A program made the position numbers and the translations under genes. Below are positions 51,246 to 62,334 of a stretch of DNA of 64,000 nt, in pieces. The stretch comes from Microvelia longipes (Eukaryota > Arthropoda > Insecta > Hemiptera > Veliidae). Location of the stretch: assembly GCA_018340805.1 (NCBI GenBank), contig JACMZG010001914.1, positions 3,795,278 through 3,859,277 on the forward strand, in the 5' to 3' direction. The notes under the pieces were generated by a model that saw only the letters and a list, made by a program, of their open reading frames with translations, was not told the origin of the DNA and searched no databases. Numbering within the stretch: the stretch's first letter is position 1; each line of letters begins with the position of its first letter.

Positions 51246-51624
51246 GTTTAAGAATATCATCTTTAAGATACTTAATTGTGTTAAAATATTTAATTGTAAT
51301 AATATTCTTTTTTTGTAGACAACAAAGTTCTTATGGAAATTTTGTAAATCGTTCCAAGTTTTAAGTAAAAATGGCATTCTAACAATTAAAAAATAAGCAA
51401 GGCGACTTGCTTATTTAAGTCGCAAGCTATAGGAAAAGTGACGATGTACCCTGTACCCGATTTTGAACCTTAGTTTAATTTTATCACGACGTGCATGAAG
51501 TAACAGGGATTTCTTTTGGTTTATTTTGAATTTTATTGAAAGTGATATTTGGGGAGGTAGATAGGAGGTCACTTCAGGTCGAGACCTAGGAGTGCTGAGT
51601 ATCGATTTGACCTCCCGGCTAGCA
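51246..51624 (+). other. Unassigned; R2-end fragment and alternative hairpins
   Basis: AATAAGCAAG/CTTGCTTATT (51392-51415, loop GCGA) and GCGACTT/AAGTCGC (51402-51423) overlap. They are followed by AGGAAAAGTGACGATGTACC and CTGTACCCGATTTTG, similar to the R2 far end. Confidence 0.6.
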
Positions 51625-51975
51625 CCCTAGCACTGCACACTCGTTCTCAACCTGCACACTTTAACACTCGTTCTCAACCATAGCACTGCACACTTTAACA
51701 CTCGTTCTCAACCATAGCACTGCACACTTTAACACTCGTTCTCAACCATAGCACTGCACACTCGTTCTCAACCATAGCACTGCACACTCGTTCTCAACCA
51801 TAGCACTGCACACTCGTTCTCAACCATAGCACTGCACACTCGTTCTCAACCATAGCACTGCACACTCGTTCTCAACCATAGCACTGCACACTCGTTCTCA
51901 ACCATATCACTGCACCTTTTAACACTCGTTCTCAACCATAGCACTGCACACTCGTTTTCACCCTAACCACTGTTT
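51625..51975. repeat. 26/34-bp minisatellite
   Basis: The unit is ACTCGTTCTCAACCATAGCA followed by CTGCAC. A longer version carries an extra TTTAACAC-type octamer. About 12 units. Confidence 0.95.
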
Positions 51976-52294
51976 AAGCTCCAAACCAATATTGTTGACC
52001 AAACCTCTGCAGCTCAAAGGTTTGGTTATTTTTTGGTTTTTAGTTAATTTTGGCATATGAACCAACAATGACTGAGTCGAAACCTTAAACTATTTACTAG
52101 GTTTCTTATTGTCCCTGTGTGCTTTCTGTCTACATTATCTTTCAAACTAATTTTTATCTACCTCCAATACTAATTTGTTTTTTACTTTTTTGTTCCAGGT
52201 GCTTGGTTGTTAATTTTTTTGTTTTTTCGAAAAATTTAAAAAAAAGAGTGTCTTCAATTAGGTATTTTACAATATTTTTAGTCCTTTATGAATA
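51976..52294. other. Unassigned sequence
   Basis: Nothing recognised. Confidence 0.45.
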
Positions 52295-53075
52295 ATATGA
52301 AATCAGGTACGGGGTACCTCTGAACTTTTCCTCATCTCATCGTACTTACGCTCATCCTTTCTACTTCGGTCTCTTTTCTTTTAATTTAATTTAATTCACC
52401 AAATTTTACCGCAAAACGTCTTCGAACTCACTTCGCTTGTCCTCATATAGTAAATGTGTCTGTTTCATTCTCAGCGGTCACCCATACAGCACTGAGCAGG
52501 CTCAATGTTGCTTAACTTTTATTATAAACCAAAACCCATAGATATACTTGTCTTATTGAAACGAAATCTAGTCCACTTATTTATTACGTTAAGGTATAAT
52601 TTTGTACCAAATTTCAACTCAATTTGATTGTTTTCCAATTTTTTCAATCTTCAAAAACCGTATACACAAGTCATTTGATAGAATTTGACGAATTTGAACT
52701 GATGCTGATAATGAGATGAACCTTGGCACATATGTTAATCTTATACATATGTGCCAAGCGTATAAATTTTCCACGTTTTATGATTTTTCGAAATTTTTGC
52801 TGAGTCATTATTGCAGGTTAATGACGTCATAAAAATATTTTATAAATTGCACAACTACACGTGTAGACTGATTTTTGTACAAAGTTTCAACTATTGAGCA
52901 TAAATACACTGGGAGCTACGATGATACCTGACACACACATACAGACAACTTTGTGAAAAACTTAGTAGACCTTAAAATCACGTGAAACGGATAATTCCAT
53001 TGACATCGTGGTGTTGAATTTTTTGCAAACAATACTACTTCCTATATACCTAAGTATATGAGAGAAAAGCAATAA
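52295..53075 (-). mobile_element. Composite R1-R2 dispersed repeat, copy C (most complete)
   Basis: On the minus strand R1 (53075 to about 52640) precedes R2 (about 52640 to 52295), the same order as at 10045-11440. R1 blocks: CTTAGGTATATAGGAAGTAG, TCGTAGCTCCCAGTGTATTT and TTTTATGACGTCATTAACC. R2 blocks: TGAGAATGAAACAGACAC, GAGGACAAGCGAAGTGAG and GAGGAAAAGTTCAGAGGTAC. Near 52725-52760 a near-palindromic insert repeats the GGCACATATG block in both orientations. No coding capacity. Confidence 0.82.
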
Positions 53076-53869
53076 AAACCTGAGTTGGTTCCCGCAGGGG
53101 TTACCCTGATAAGTAATTAATATGTATTAACTAATTACGGGTCTTAACAATTTGACTAATTATTCCCATGTTTACATGACGTTATGACTTATAATTACGA
53201 CATTGTCAATTACGCCGCATATTTACCGCGTTAATTTTGCCTCGCATTTGTAATTTTAATTATCTAAAAGCGTAAAACATCATTAATAATAAACTGATAA
53301 CGTTATCAGTATTGTCAGTAACCAGCTTTATATACCTTATCTATGTCTAATGTATTATATACCTTTGATATGTATTATATACCTTTGATATGTATTATAT
53401 ACCTTTGATATATGTCAACTAATAAAATATATTTTTATGGTTTTTATTTAATTGACTTTATTCAAATTCATTTGAGTTAAATAATTGTTTTATGTATCTA
53501 TTTAAAGATTTTACCAAACGTTTTTATGTTGTTGTTAGACATATTTTGGTTAGGTATTTGTTATTTTGTATGTCAGGTACGGTTTAAATGTTCGTATGTA
53601 TTAGTCAGCTCAGTGTTTTGATTGTTATTTTTACTTGTCCTTATTTATACCCTAGGTATATAATAGTAATTCCCGTTTTAGGGCCTTTTGGCCCTTCAAA
53701 TGGCCTCTACGGCCGCGGCCACGGAGGCAGATGCCGTAGGTATATAGGAATAGTATTGTGTTTGCAAAAATATCCGAACCTGGGATGTCAGCGAAATGAT
53801 GTGTTTCAGTGTATACATCCCTTTCAGTTGAGTTGCATCTACTATGCTGTTCAAGATAATTAAAAAAAA
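53076..53869. other. Unassigned sequence with short repeats and an R1 start fragment
   Basis: ATGTATTATATACCTTTGAT recurs about three times at 53345-53415. 53725-53815 resembles the start of R1 (GCCGTAGGTATATAGGAATA, then GTATTGTGTTTGC). A GC-rich insert at about 53675-53725 contains AGGGCCTTTTGGCCCT. Confidence 0.6.
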
Positions 53870-56030
53870 ACATTCATGGTCATAGTTTTGGCAAATTAAT
53901 ATTCACAATCACAAAGTTTCAAATTCACAAAGTTTATAAGCAAATAAACAATCACAATCACATTTCACAAGCAAATAAACATTCATAGTCATATTTTATT
54001 AGCACTTTAATATTCACAATCAAAGTTAATAAGCAAATAAACAATCATAAATACATTTCACAAGCAAATAAACATTCATAATCACATTTCACAAGCAAAT
54101 AAACATTCATAGTCATATTTTATTAGCACTTTAATATTCACAATCAAAGTTAATAGCAAATAAACAATCATAAATACATTTCACAAGCAAATAAACATTC
54201 ATAATCACATTTCACAAGCAAATAAACATTCATAGTCATATTTTATTAGCACTTTAATATTCACAATCAAAGTTAATAAGCAAATAAACAATCATAAATA
54301 CATTTCACAAGCAAATTAACATTCATAATCACATTTCACAAGCAAATAAACATTCATAGTCATATTTTATTAGCACTTTAATATTCACAATCAAAGTTAA
54401 TAAGCAAATAAACAATCATAAATACATTTCACAAGCAAATAAACAATTCAATCACTTTAATATTCACAATCAAGTTAATAAGCAAATAAACACATTTCAC
54501 AAGCAAATAAACATTCATAGTCATATTTTATTAGCACTTTAATATTCACAATCAAAGTTAATAAGCATAAACAATCATAAATACATTCACAAGCAAATAA
54601 ATTCATATCACATTTCACAAAGCAAATAAAATTCATAGTCATATTTTATTAGCACTTTAATATTCACAATCAAAGTTAATAAGCAAATAAACAATCATAA
54701 ATACATTTCACAAGCAAATAACATTCATAATCACATTCACAAGCAAATAAACATTCATAGTCATATTTTATTAGCACTTTAATATTCACAATCAAAGTTA
54801 ATAAGCAAATAAACAATCATAAATACATTTCACAAGCAAATAACATTCATAATCACATTTCACAAGCAAATAACATTCATAGTCATATTTTTATTAGCAC
54901 TTTAATATTCACAATCAAAGTTAATAAGCAAATAAACAATCATAATACATTTCACAAGCAAATAACATTCATAATCAATTCACAAGAAATAAACATTCAT
55001 AGTCATATTTTATTAGCACTTTAATATTCACAATCAAAGTTAATAAGCAATAAACAATCATAAATACATTTCACACAGCAAATTAACATTCATAATCACA
55101 TTTCACAAGCAAATAAACATTCATAGTCATATTTTATTAGCACTTTAATATTCACAATCAAAGTTAATAAGCAAATAAACAATCATAATACATTTCACAA
55201 GCAAATAAACATCATAATCACATTTCACAAGCAAATAAACCATTCATAGTCATATTATTAGCACTTTAATATTCACAATCAAAGTTAATAAGCAAATAAA
55301 CATCATAAATACATTTCACAAGCAAATTAACATTCATAATCACATTTCACAAGCAAATAAACATTCATAGTCATATTTTATTAGCACTTTAATATTCACA
55401 ATCAAAGTTAATAAGCAAATAAACAATCATAAATACATTTCACAAGCAAATTAACATTCATAATCACATTTCACAAGCAAATAAACATTCATAGTCATAT
55501 TTTATTAGCACTTTAATATTCACAATCAAAGTTAATAAGCAAATAAACAATCATAAATACATTTCACAAGCAAATTAACATTCATAATCACATTTCACAA
55601 GCAAATAAACATTCATAGTCATATTTTATTAGCACTTTAATATTCACAATCAAAGTTAATAAGCAAATAAACAATCATAAATACATTCACAAGCAAATTA
55701 ACATTCATAATCACATTTCACAAGCAAATAAACATTTATAGTCATATTTTATTAGCACTTTAATATTCACAATCAAAGTTAATAAGCAAATAAACAATCA
55801 TAAATACATTTCACAAGCAAATTAACATTCATAATCACATTCACAAGCAAATAAACATTCATAGTCATATTTTATTAGCACTTTAATATTCACAATCAAA
55901 GTTAATAAGCAAATAAACAATCATAAATACATTTCACAAGCAAATAAACATTCATAATCACATTTCACAAGCAAATAAACATTTATAGTCATATTTTATT
56001 AGCAATTTAATACTTACAGTCAAAGTTTAT
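53870..56030. repeat. 124-bp higher-order minisatellite, about 17 units
   Basis: Each 124-bp unit is four 31-bp monomers. Their starts are ACAAGCAAATAAACATTCAT (with AATCACATTTC), the same with AGTCATATTTT, ATTAGCACTTTAATATTCAC, and ATAAGCAAATAAACAATCAT. The phase is constant over about 2 kb; single-base losses are scattered. Confidence 0.96.
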
Positions 56031-56828
56031 ATATAAGCCAATAAAAACATTGATGGTAATAGTAAAAAAATTCGCCGTAGAAACGAACTCACAATTTTTA
56101 TTTTTGAATTTAAAAAGTCTGATTAAAAAGTCAAAAAACTAGTTCTCCATAAGAGGGTACTAATTAAAAATATTTAAATTTTTCTTTAAATATTTTTACG
56201 TATATTAGCCTCGTACGTACGTCACTTTATCAAAATTTACATAAGTTCATCAAGAAGGCAGCCTTAAAAAAGAGTCGACCAATTTATTCCGGCCAAAATT
56301 CTCTTGAAAAAAAACTTATTTTTCAAAGTTCATAGATTTTAATTAGCGCACTCTCCTATAAAAAATTTTAGTTAGTAAGTGGTGCCACTTTTTTCACCAA
56401 AAGAAAAAAACCTAAACTTGATAATTATCTGGCGTTCAATATTTTATACTTTTCAGGTTCATCAACTGTCCCAACTAAAATAAAACCTCTTTTAAAAACA
56501 TTAGTTTTCTTTTAAAATTTTCATCGTAAAAAAATTAACAAAATAAAAGCTGGTTAGTAAAATATAAAAAAACCGGACTTAAAAGAGAAGGACCGGTTCC
56601 AGACAAGTTTTAATCATTTAAAAAATTGGAAGCTTAATTCCTGATATGTTTTGCGGTTTTTTTTATCAACTCAGCGTTATTTTTAAAGAGTGCGATTTTC
56701 AGGTAAATTAGGCTTTCAAATTACGATTATTTGAAAAAAATTAAATACAATACAATGACGAGGCTCATTTGGTTGATGATGCTCTCCGTTCAAATTGATT
56801 TTATTTAATTTTTTTTTTTCAAGCCTAA
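56031..56828. other. Unassigned AT-rich sequence
   Basis: No gene, array or transposon ends seen. Confidence 0.45.
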
Positions 56829-57236
56829 GGCCCGTATTCAAAGACATTTCCCTAACATTCTCCTTAAGGATTCCTTAAGGAGAATGTTAGGTCTTCTTAA
56901 GGAGAATGTTAGGTCTTCTTAAGGAGAATGTTAGGCTTCTTAAGGAGAATGTTAGGTCTTCTTAAGGAGAATGTTAGTTTCTAAGGAGAATGTTAGGTCT
57001 TCTTAAGGAGAATGTTAGGTCTTCTTAAGGAGAATGTTAGGTCTTCTTAAGGAGAATGTTAGGTCTTCTTAAGGAGAATGTTAGGTTTAGGTGAGGAAAA
57101 TGTTTTTAAGCCACAAAATTTAAATGATCGTTTCCGTGTTTAAAAGTGGGGAAAAACATGGGTTTCGTGGCTTAAAAACATTTTCCTAACATTCTCCTTA
57201 AGGGTTCCTTAAGGAAAATGTCTTTGAATACGGGCC
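56829..57236. mobile_element. PIF/Harbinger-like MITE, 408 bp, with internal minisatellite
   Basis: The ends GGCCCGTATTCAAAGACATT and AATGTCTTTGAATACGGGCC are those of the 118-bp element at 33547. TAA is duplicated at 56826-56828 and 57237-57239. A 22-bp tandem repeat (TTAAGGAGAATGTTAGGTCT plus TC, about 10 units) fills about 56872-57090. A second inverted pair, TTTTTAAGCCAC / GTGGCTTAAAAA, surrounds the centre. Confidence 0.9.
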
Positions 57237-57516
57237 TAAAAATACACTTAAGAAATTAAAAGTCAAATTATTGAGTTGTTCAGAGCGTACTCGTAGTTAT
57301 GTTTAAATTTGCCGATGATATAACAATTTTTGTACAGAACATTCTTGTTCGGTTAAAAAGAGTCCAGGTTTTGTATTTTCTATATGCTCCATTTCGCTAC
57401 GAGTTTTGCTCGAGCGTTATAATTTCAGCCACAGTCTTTGTCTTTCGGCGGGGATCTTTGCGAACCAGCTTCATTTTGAAAAAAGCTGTTAGGTTTCGGT
57501 TTATACTTCGTAACCG
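57237..57516. other. Unassigned sequence
   Basis: An open frame starting at 57299 begins MFKFADDITIFV, but nothing around it supports a reverse transcriptase. Confidence 0.45.
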
Positions 57517-57548
57517 GAACATTACCACATCTAAATGTGGTAATGTTC
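57517..57548. repeat. Perfect 14-bp hairpin
   Basis: GAACATTACCACAT and ATGTGGTAATGTTC pair perfectly around CTAA. CAAAGGAAATTCGCC, the SINE-end block, follows about 70 bases later. Confidence 0.95.
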
Positions 57549-57834
57549 ATACCACAACTAACGAAATACTCATATTTTCATCTCGTAAGTTATTCGAAAT
57601 CCGCACTACGCAACATTTCAAAGGAAATTCGCCAGGCCTGCGTGTATTCTAGCATAGTGAATACACTAAAAGGGCGAAATACACTCAGATGGACATTTAT
57701 TTATTTATTATTACTTATAAACCTGATAAAAGTGTGTGTAGTACTAAAGTGGAACACCCACTTAAATAAAATAATAATTAAAAAAAACCTGATAAATAGT
57801 AAAGTAGTAATAATTGCTGCATTTATAAGTTACT

Positions 57835-58105
57835 TACTTTGAACATTTATTTGCATATAAATTTCAATTATTAATATTAATTTGCTGGGAATCTATACTC
57901 TTGAATGCTTATTTAATTGTTATATGCTTTATTGACTTTGAATACTTATTTGCTTCTAATCTTTGGTTTTAAATATTTATTTGATTATAAATTATGACCA
58001 TGAATGTACATTTACTAGTTAACTGTGACTTTGAATAATTATTTGCTAGTAAACAGCGACTTAAAATATTTATTTGCCTATAAACTTTAACTAACTATAG
58101 CCTTA
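57835..58105. repeat. Decayed inverted relative of the 124-bp array
   Basis: Recurring ATTTATTTGCTAGTAAAC, TTTGAATACTTATTTGCTTC and GACCATGAATGTACATTTAC blocks are reverse complements of the 31-bp monomers at 53870-56030, but heavily diverged. Confidence 0.65.
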
Positions 58106-58283
58106 TAAAACTATGATTATATATATATATATTATATAGATAGATTTTTTTATTCTTATTTTTGCTATAGAGCTCGGCCAAGGGCTGTCAGCTCAGCATT
58201 TTACTCATTGTTACACTCTTATTGGCGATGTTATAGGTAATGGTTGCCCATAAAACCAAAATAATATATATATATATAATAAA

Positions 58284-58346
<63 letters not shown>

Positions 58347-58360
58347 TATATACACATACA
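58106..58360. repeat. TA microsatellites around a unique 120-bp spacer
   Basis: TA tracts lie at about 58118-58138 and 58262-58360. Open frames on the minus strand are microsatellite translations. Confidence 0.95.
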
Positions 58361-58924
58361 TATATATATATACATATAATGTATGCATATGTATAAATGT
58401 AATGTCAAAACAACTTATGATATAAATTTGTTGGAGCGCGGATCTGTTGGATCTGGGAATAGCGTAGTTTACTACGAAGAGGAGAAAGTTATTTTACTTA
58501 AATTTATAAAATAAAGTTTTTAAGAGTGATAAAATAAATCGGAAGAGGATGATGACTCGTCAGCATAATTTGCTGAGAATGTATACAAAATTTCAAGTCT
58601 CTACGAGTAACAATCACAGCAATTTGGTGAATACAAACAAAGAACGAGTAAGCACAGCCATATAGAGTATTTACAAAAAATTATGTTTGTCTATTTTGAT
58701 TTTGATTTAATAACACAGAGCTACGAAGCTACTAATTTATATTTGTTGTGTTCTCTAGAGCGTTTTATTATTTTTACATTCTCCTTTTAATACTACATAA
58801 TACAATATGTAATACAATTCTTATTTTTCCTACAACACATTAAACAAGTGTTGAACTTTTATTTTGAATTTAAACAATTAAATACTAAAGAATTTATTAA
58901 TTTTATTATTCTTTTTATTTTTCC
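58361..58924. other. Unassigned sequence with SINE-like remnant
   Basis: GTCAGCATAATTTGCTGAGA and TCAAGTCTCTACGAGTAAC (about 58559) resemble 48722-48785. No gene recognised. Confidence 0.45.
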
Positions 58925-59320
58925 TTATTTATACCGTAGGTATATAGGAAAAGTATTGTGTTTGCGAAAAAAACCGAAAACCGGGATGCTACCGGAATTA
59001 TCCGTTTCAGGTGTTTTCAAGGCCTTCTGAGTTGTTTTAGCAAAGTTGTCTGTTATCATCGTAGCTCCCAGTGTATTTATGCTAGAGAGTTAAAGCTTTG
59101 TATAAAAATCAGTCTACAGCTGTAGTTGTGCTATTAAGGCATTTTTTCTGACGTTATTAACCCGCAGTATTTACTCAGCAAAAATGTTGAAAAATTCTAA
59201 ATCGCGTAAAAATGATGGGATCAGATTGAGATTTGGCACGCATGTAGCCATGTATAAGACTAACATATGCCAAGTTTCATCTCATTAACAGCATTAGTTC
59301 AATTTTTATTAAATGATTTC
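58925..59320 (+). mobile_element. R1 dispersed repeat, well preserved
   Basis: It starts TATACCGTAGGTATATAGGA, followed by GTATTGTGTTTGCG, GGAATTATCCGTTTCAGGTG, GTAGCTCCCAGTGTATTTAT and GAGATTTGGCACGCATGTAG. It aligns throughout with 28196-28545. R2 is not attached. Confidence 0.87.
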
Positions 59321-60390
59321 CGTACGTTTTTTTTTAATTTGTAAAACATCGGCAAATAATACACTGAGAAAAATAATTCTGAAATCGATTAACTAAAAAT
59401 TAGTTAAGACCATTTTCATTGGTTAAGACTAGAATTTCATTTACGTTAAATTAATTCTAGCCATCCGAACCACACGCTTTTAGTAGATCCAACTAATTGA
59501 TTTTAGTTAAGAGCTGTATAACTGTAATACAGCTGTATCAACTATATTATTGTTATTTACAATGACGAACTAGTTAGTTTCATTCAATTTTTTTAGTTGG
59601 CTTATCTAAACGCGTTTAGTTGAAATCTTTATAAATTCTCCAACCATTCTTTAGTTGAGATAAACAATTAAATAGCTATGGCCAAGACGTGATTTAGTTA
59701 TATCAAGTCACCAAAATAGTTGTGCCAGAACTCGACATTTGCTACTGAGTATCTGGTTAAGTTTACTAGAATGTTTAGTTAACTGCAGCTATATGCATGG
59801 AGTTATGAGCTGATTTAAAATTTATAATTTAATAATTAATGTAATTAATTAATTATGAACTAAAAATGTACGAACATAATATATGAACTGAATAGACAAT
59901 ACACGTAGTCTGGCGCTTAATTTTTCATGATTCCCCAAGATTGATGTCACATGTATACTATACGTTCGAATTTTTCGTTTTAATCGTGTGAATTTAATTT
60001 TAATTTAATTTTAGGGGCCCTAACTACTCTCTGTACGCCACTGGGGAAACTAAGGAAGATTTTAAAAGAAACTACAACACTACTTGACTATTATAGACAT
60101 GATAGGCAGTCAAACGAGGAAGTTGGATTCTCTATCTTACACTTTCTAGAGTAAAAAAAAGTAGTTAATAATTCTAGCGCGGTGGTCCGCATGTCGGGCG
60201 TATTTCCTTTGGATGCGAGAACCCAAACCCATATATATATGGGTTTGACCGGGTTAATGACGTCACAAAAACCTGTTTTGCTATAGGGTTCGTGTCCTCC
60301 CGAAGGTTGATTTTTGTACCAAGTTTGGTTAAAAAATATTAATCCGTTCGAAAGATAGAGTGTTTACTAGAAAGTATCTAGAAATACATA

Positions 60391-60400
60391 TAATAATATA

Positions 60401-60458
<58 letters not shown>
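60391..60458. repeat. (TA)n microsatellite beside SINE
   Basis: TA tract ending exactly where the SINE-like copy starts (60459). Confidence 0.97.
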
Positions 60459-60463
<5 letters not shown>

Positions 60464-60583
60464 TTTGCGAAACGTATTTTTTCGTCATTAGAGAACTCTG
60501 AAACGGATTTGTGTCGTGGTCCAAGGTTCGAATTCCGCCCTGACGCCTATCCATTAGCGAATTTTATTCCCAAAGGAAATTCG
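60459..60583 (+). mobile_element. tRNA-like SINE, plus copy
   Basis: AAAGTTTTGCGAAACG, TTCGTCATTAGAGAACTC, ACGGATTTGTGTCGTGGTCC, AAGGTTCGAATTCCGCCC, TGACGCCTATCCATTAG and CCCAAAGGAAATTCGC align with the minus copy at 47661-47788. GGTTCGAATTC is B-box-like. Confidence 0.82.
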
Positions 60584-61403
60584 CTAAAAAGAAGGATTGT
60601 CACATGCAATTCTTATTTTTGTTTGTATTTAGCTGCATATGCCTCAAACTCCAAGTTTGATTTACATGAAAAGTGTTTTGAGTTGTGAGAACCACCTCTA
60701 ACCACCAGAATATCACCTCATGGAGCATGTTTCTTATGCTTTGTGTCATTGAAATCGGTGCAGCCGTTTGTCCTGCAGCATGGTTAGAAGACAAGGACAC
60801 GTGAAGCACGTGCATTGCATGAACTGGCTCATATAAGTGGTATATTGTAGTGGGAATGGCCGTATAACGTTAGAATTTCAAAGGGACTTTATCCCTCTGG
60901 TCCCTTTCCCAATGCGTGGTTTCGTTGGGGAGAAAATTCATGTTATAAATGGCATGCATGTAGCAATTTTCAGCCCTGCTAGGACTTGTCAAGACACATC
61001 ACTTGTGGTGTTTAACGTCTAATTTTTCAATTCCTGTTGGAAATAACTAAAACTTATTTGGTTTTATGTTTCTTTTAGTTATTCCAGTAAAATTCTATTT
61101 GTTACTTCGTTTCTTTGAGTTATTCTAGTAAAATTCTAGTAGGAGACAACAAATGTAATGTAAGTTTAGATACCTCTACCAGAAAATTCTGGTTGAGGGG
61201 CGATTCTAGTAGATTTGATTAAGTGTAGTTAGGTCAAAGGGAATTTCCACTGAAGAGTACATTACGTTTAGTTAAAACCTATGGTTTGTCCAGTTAAGTA
61301 CAACAAATATCCCCACTCTAGCGTCCCAAAGCCCTCTACTGAAGCTTTATCTCACTCACAGTATTTCTCGAGCTCTCGTGCTCGTGCGTGATCTTTGCTA
61401 TTT
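60584..61403. other. Unassigned sequence
   Basis: GAAATCGGTGCAGCCGTTTG (about 60751) resembles a block common near the 3' ends of insect non-LTR retrotransposons. No coding part accompanies it. Confidence 0.4.
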
Positions 61404-61578
61404 TACAGTGCTTAACTCTCGGTGTGATTAGTGCATTTCAATTTAATTAAAGTGATAGCTACAGTACCTAACTCTCGGTGTGATTAGTGAATTTCAATTT
61501 AATTAAAGTGATAGCTACAGTGTTTAACTCTCGGTGTGATTAGTGCATTTCAATTTAACTAAAGTGATAGCTATAACA
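61404..61578. repeat. 56-bp tandem repeat, three units
   Basis: The unit contains TTAACTCTCGGTGTGATTAG, then TGCATTTCAATTTAATTAAA and GTGATAGCTACAGT. Units are nearly identical, so the expansion is recent. Confidence 0.95.
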
Positions 61579-61585
61579 GTATGAA

Positions 61586-61626
61586 ACGTATGAATGTTAA
61601 CATCCGAGATGTTAACCTTCATACGT
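61586..61626. repeat. Near-perfect 19-bp hairpin
   Basis: ACGTATGAATGTTAACATC and GATGTTAACCTTCATACGT pair with one mismatch around CGA. Confidence 0.95.
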
Positions 61627-61679
61627 TACTTTGGCCTCCTGGTTGGAGACAAGGTTCCACGGAGGTATCCTCAGTGGGC

Positions 61680-62331
61680 GATCCAGCAAAGAGTGGGGGT
61701 AAAAATCACTTAAATGGAAATATCTCCGTTTCTAAGCAAAATATAAAAATTCTAAACTGTACTTTACTTCTAATTTTTATTCTGCACATTTTAAGACCCG
61801 TTTCAATCTTCTGGAGCAAACAACAGTGGCGCAATTTAAGAACTACAATTTTTAACGTACAGCCTATCGTTTAGTTTAAAAATCCCCAAGGTCATAAGTA
61901 TTTTGGGGATTGACCAATCATAGAAGCCGCTGCCAACCTCTCACTTAAAAAGAGAAAAAAAATCCCTACCACAATAACCGCTGCAGGGAAAAAACCTTCT
62001 TCCCGGCATTCGTTCACTTAGTTTAAGGTTCTTTTTTCATTACATCGTTTGAAAACTACTTTCAAATTAATCTTAAAATTATATTTTAAAATAAAACTAC
62101 ACAAAGAAATGTAAAAAAACATCGCCAAGAAAATACGGGTAAAATAACCTGATTTGTTTACATAGTTTTTTCCCGCTCCCTTCTTGCAGGGATTTTATTT
62201 TCTCAAGATTCAGTGGTGTCTAAACTGACCTGTCAAGATTTTTAAACTAAACGATAGACTTTAGTTCTCAAATTGCTTAGAACCGATGATATTTCCGTTT
62301 AAGTGATTTTACCTCCACTCTTTGCGGGATC
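61680..62331. mobile_element. Element with 60-bp inverted arms enclosing MITE copy B
   Basis: The left arm (GATCCAGCAAAGAGTGG, then AAATCACTTAAATGGAAATA and TTTCTAAGCAA) is the reverse complement of the right arm at 62272-62331 with several mismatches. The MITE at 61859 sits inside it, near the right arm. MITE copy A at 1963 lacks these arms, so this is a nested insertion. Confidence 0.78.
61859..62262. mobile_element. MITE copy B (same family as 1963-2354)
   Basis: It runs from ACAGCCTATCGTTTAGTT to AACTAAACGATAGACT and shares the internal blocks of copy A (AATCCCCAAGGTCA, TTTGGGGATTGACCAA, AACATCGCCAAGAAAATACG). It is slightly longer near the right end, where TCAAGATTTTT is inserted. Confidence 0.88.
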
Positions 62332-62334
62332 CCC

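Noticed and set aside
57299..57652. Open frame beginning MFKFADDITIFV, reminiscent of the reverse transcriptase FADD/YADD box.
   Set aside because: No other reverse transcriptase motif precedes or follows, a stop lies just upstream in frame, and the rest of the frame overlaps a hairpin and SINE-end block. A chance match is more likely.
61581..61874. 97-residue open frame.
   Set aside because: It begins in a 19-bp hairpin, crosses a transposon arm and ends in a MITE; composition is not protein-like.
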